Positions 5,118 to 7,138 of a DNA stretch of 7,138 bases are shown here, in pieces. Position numbers and translations under genes: made by a program. The notes under the pieces are model-generated. The model was not told the origin of the DNA. It ran no database searches and saw nothing but the letters and a program-made list of their open reading frames with translations. Source of the DNA: Ignavibacteriaceae bacterium (GTDB lineage Bacteria > Bacteroidota > Ignavibacteria > Ignavibacteriales > Ignavibacteriaceae). Numbering within the stretch: position 1 is the first letter of the stretch; every line of letters starts with the position of its first letter. The stretch lies in assembly GCA_013388525.1 (NCBI GenBank), contig JACAFA010000243.1:1-7138 (forward strand), in the 5' to 3' direction.

Positions 5118-7138
5118 ATGAACATTAATATAAAAACATTAACGCTTCTTACAATTTTATTTTTAACCGTAAATCTTGCATCTCAAAATACTGTCTTCAA
5201 GTCGGATGCATCCGAAGTTGTAATTAATTCTGATGAATCTTCGCTTCAATTACATCCGACTAAAGCAACTGTTGAAGTTAACGAACTTCATATGATTCCT
5301 GATTCCGGCAGATCAGGACATCCTATTTCAATTTCATTCACTATAAATAATACTGAACAGTTTGTCGGATTCCAGTTTGATATGATACTGCCATCTGTAA
5401 TTACATTTATCCAGGACTCAATCTGGTTATATAGAAAAACCAATCACGTTGTTCTGGCTAATATGATTAATCAGCAAACACTGCGTATCCTTGCATATTC
5501 AATTTCCAATCAGCCTTTTATCGGAAACGATGGTGAAATTTTATCCGTAATGTTCAATTTAAATGGAATTGCCGGGACCTATAATGTGGGACTTAATAAT
5601 GTTGTTATTTCTAATGCTGTTGGTGTAAATATTCTTACCGGATATTTTCCGGGCTATATAAAGATTATTGCACCTGATATTTCCGGAATAACGAATATAG
5701 ATTTTGGCGAAACATCAGTTCTCGATACAATTTCATTCAATTATCAATTAAGTAATACAGGTAATGATACTTTATTTGTCAATGATTTCTCTTCATCAGA
5801 AATATATTTTTGGAATGATACGCCTCTTCCCAAGAGCATTCCACCCGGTGAAATCGGAATATTTACTTTGAAATTTCATAATATAATTAAAGGACAATAT
5901 TCAGCTACTTTTACTATCAGAAGCAATGATCCTGATGAAGATCCATTTACTATTAATGCTGTTGCAACTTCTTTTGCACCAAATTATATGCTTATTCAAA
6001 ATGCTGAAGTCTTTGTTGGCGACACTGTTACATTGAAAATTGATGTAAATAATTATGAGCAATTTTTTGAATTTCAGGTTGACATTAATTTCCCTGATAA
6101 TCTCAGTTATGTACCGAATAGTTCATCACTAACCGGCAGGAAACAAGATCATTCATTATTTGAAGTTTTACTCACTCCGAATAAACTTCGGCTTTTTACT
6201 TTTTCATTAAACCACCTTCCATTTACCGGAAATTCCGGAACAGTTGTAACAATGAATTTTGTAGCTGGCAATGATACAGGTCATTTCCCACTCCAACTTA
6301 GTGGTGGAATTCTTTTCGACTCAACTTCACAAAATATAATCAGAGGAACTATTGATGGAGAAATTTATATTAAACCAATCCCCACTTTCCCATTAACAGT
6401 ATCAATTGCTAATGGCTGGAATATTGTATCAATACCGGGGAAAAATCCGGTTGACCAGAATGTTAATACCTGGTGGCAGTATAGAGATATGACAACAGAT
6501 GTATTTAAATATTCAGGTGGATATGTACCGGTTACTACTGTTACACCTGGAGTTGGTTACTGGATGAAACATTCCGGATCCAGAATTTATAACACAGGAG
6601 ATGAATGGCCAGCAGGTGGAATACAGATTGTACCACACAATCCAATACCAGCAACAGCAGGATGGAACCTGATTGGTGGATATGAGCTAAGTGTTCTTTC
6701 TGCAAATGTTACTACTAATCCACCGGGATTACAGAACGGTTTAATTTATAAATATTCAAGCGGATATCAGATTGCAAACACTTTGGATCCCGGATATGGT
6801 TATTGGATCAAACTTTCAGGTGCGGGACAAATATTAATACCGGAAACACTTGCAAAAGAAACCAGGCTTTTAAAATATTTTCCGGATGACTGGGGCAGAA
6901 TAGTAGTAAAAGACGCAAGTGGAATAAATTACACGTTGTATGCAGTAAAAGCAGAAGTAGATCTGAATCTCTATGACTTACCACCTGCACCACCGGCAGG
7001 AATGTTTGACATCAGATACGGAAGCGGAAGGATAGCAGAGGACATCAACAGTTCAGTGAAGACAATTGAGCTGAATGGAGTAACCTATCCGGTGACAGTA
7101 AGAGTAGAGGGAATGGATATCAGATTGATGGATGAAAC
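5118..7138 (+). CDS. Large exported protein, 3'-partial: two cohesin-like domains, HYDIN-like domain, Trp-rich module
   Basis: I translated this frame from ATG 5118 to the window end: 673 codons without a stop. Residues 1-22 are a signal peptide (LLTILFLTVNLAS, then Gln23). Residues ~57-183 look like a cohesin domain (GFQFDMILP early, DGEILSVMFN and VVISNAVG late). Residues ~185-285 are HYDIN/anchor-D-like (IDFGETS, LSNTGNDTLFV, SNDPDEDPF). Residues ~287-420 are a second cohesin-like domain (FEFQVDINFP, SGTVVTMNF). Residues 426-575 are the Trp-rich module also found at the protease C-terminus, with half-repeats at 433-487 and 515-568. Residues ~585-673 (KYFPDDWGRIVV, LYDLPPAPPAGMFDIRYGSG) match, from memory, a region that precedes T9SS tails in Ignavibacteria proteins. 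I therefore expect a sorting tail just beyond the window. No catalytic motif is visible, so a structural or scaffold role is more likely than an enzyme. The lack of a terminator upstream allows co-transcription with the cohesin-only gene. Confidence 0.92.
   Translation, partial: MNINIKTLTLLTILFLTVNLASQNTVFKSDASEVVINSDESSLQLHPTKATVEVNELHMIPDSGRSGHPISISFTINNTEQFVGFQFDMILPSVITFIQDSIWLYRKTNHVVLANMINQQTLRILAYSISNQPFIGNDGEILSVMFNLNGIAGTYNVGLNNVVISNAVGVNILTGYFPGYIKIIAPDISGITNIDFGETSVLDTISFNYQLSNTGNDTLFVNDFSSSEIYFWNDTPLPKSIPPGEIGIFTLKFHNIIKGQYSATFTIRSNDPDEDPFTINAVATSFAPNYMLIQNAEVFVGDTVTLKIDVNNYEQFFEFQVDINFPDNLSYVPNSSSLTGRKQDHSLFEVLLTPNKLRLFTFSLNHLPFTGNSGTVVTMNFVAGNDTGHFPLQLSGGILFDSTSQNIIRGTIDGEIYIKPIPTFPLTVSIANGWNIVSIPGKNPVDQNVNTWWQYRDMTTDVFKYSGGYVPVTTVTPGVGYWMKHSGSRIYNTGDEWPAGGIQIVPHNPIPATAGWNLIGGYELSVLSANVTTNPPGLQNGLIYKYSSGYQIANTLDPGYGYWIKLSGAGQILIPETLAKETRLLKYFPDDWGRIVVKDASGINYTLYAVKAEVDLNLYDLPPAPPAGMFDIRYGSGRIAEDINSSVKTIELNGVTYPVTVRVEGMDIRLMDE
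6393..6842 (+). repeat. Trp-rich module, copy B (paralogue at 3752-4201)
   Basis: This is the second copy of the 150-codon module at the C-terminus of the protease, about 64 percent identical in protein by hand count. Here it is followed by further conserved sequence instead of a stop codon, so the protease copy is the shortened context or this one is the extended one. Confidence 0.88.

Noticed and set aside
6808..6993. Minus-strand ORF of 61 codons rich in Leu
   Set aside because: It is opposite the well-supported 3'-partial gene. The Leu runs come from the complement of AAG/CAG/AGA-rich sense codons.

Overview
The window looks like chromosomal DNA of a Bacteroidota/Chlorobiota-type bacterium. 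Class Ignavibacteria, or a close environmental relative, is my best guess. The DNA is AT-rich. The proteins carry Sec signal peptides ending in Ala-Gln. The first gene ends in a typical type IX secretion (T9SS) sorting tail with an NYPNPFNP motif and a KKMILLK end. A Trp-rich C-terminal module of the kind I associate with Ignavibacteria surface proteins occurs twice. The taxonomic call is inference from these protein features; no rRNA or marker gene is present.

Layout, all on the + strand: (1) 1-2106, the 3' part of a large surface protein with choice-of-anchor-D/HYDIN-like repeats, a cohesin-like domain, a dockerin-like Ca-binding pair, a second cohesin-like domain and the T9SS tail, closed by a clear intrinsic terminator at 2127-2162; (2) 2276-4213, a secreted S8 subtilisin-like protease with propeptide, intact catalytic residues and the Trp-rich module at its C-terminus, but no T9SS tail; (3) 4416-5003, a small secreted protein that is essentially one cohesin-like domain, paralogous to the one in gene 1 and ending exactly where gene 1 goes on into its dockerin; (4) 5118-7138, a long reading frame that leaves the window, with a signal peptide, two cohesin-like domains around a HYDIN-like domain, the Trp-rich module, and the start of a further conserved region. 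Gene 4 has no stop codon inside the window, so a caller that requires complete ORFs would miss it.

The four genes form a mosaic. Genes 1 and 3 share a cohesin-like domain, genes 2 and 4 share the Trp-rich module, and genes 1 and 4 share HYDIN-like and cohesin-type modules. All are predicted to be exported. A plausible reading is a locus of cell-surface or extracellular proteins, at least some exported by T9SS, in which cohesin/dockerin-type modules could hold partners together and a protease is co-located. That joint function is inference only.

The gaps are short (169, 199 and 114 bases). The first holds the terminator. The second (4214-4412) shows no gene and no convincing promoter or terminator. 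The third holds what may be an out-of-frame remnant of a T9SS tail. I found no tRNA, rRNA, CRISPR array, transposase or insertion-sequence end.
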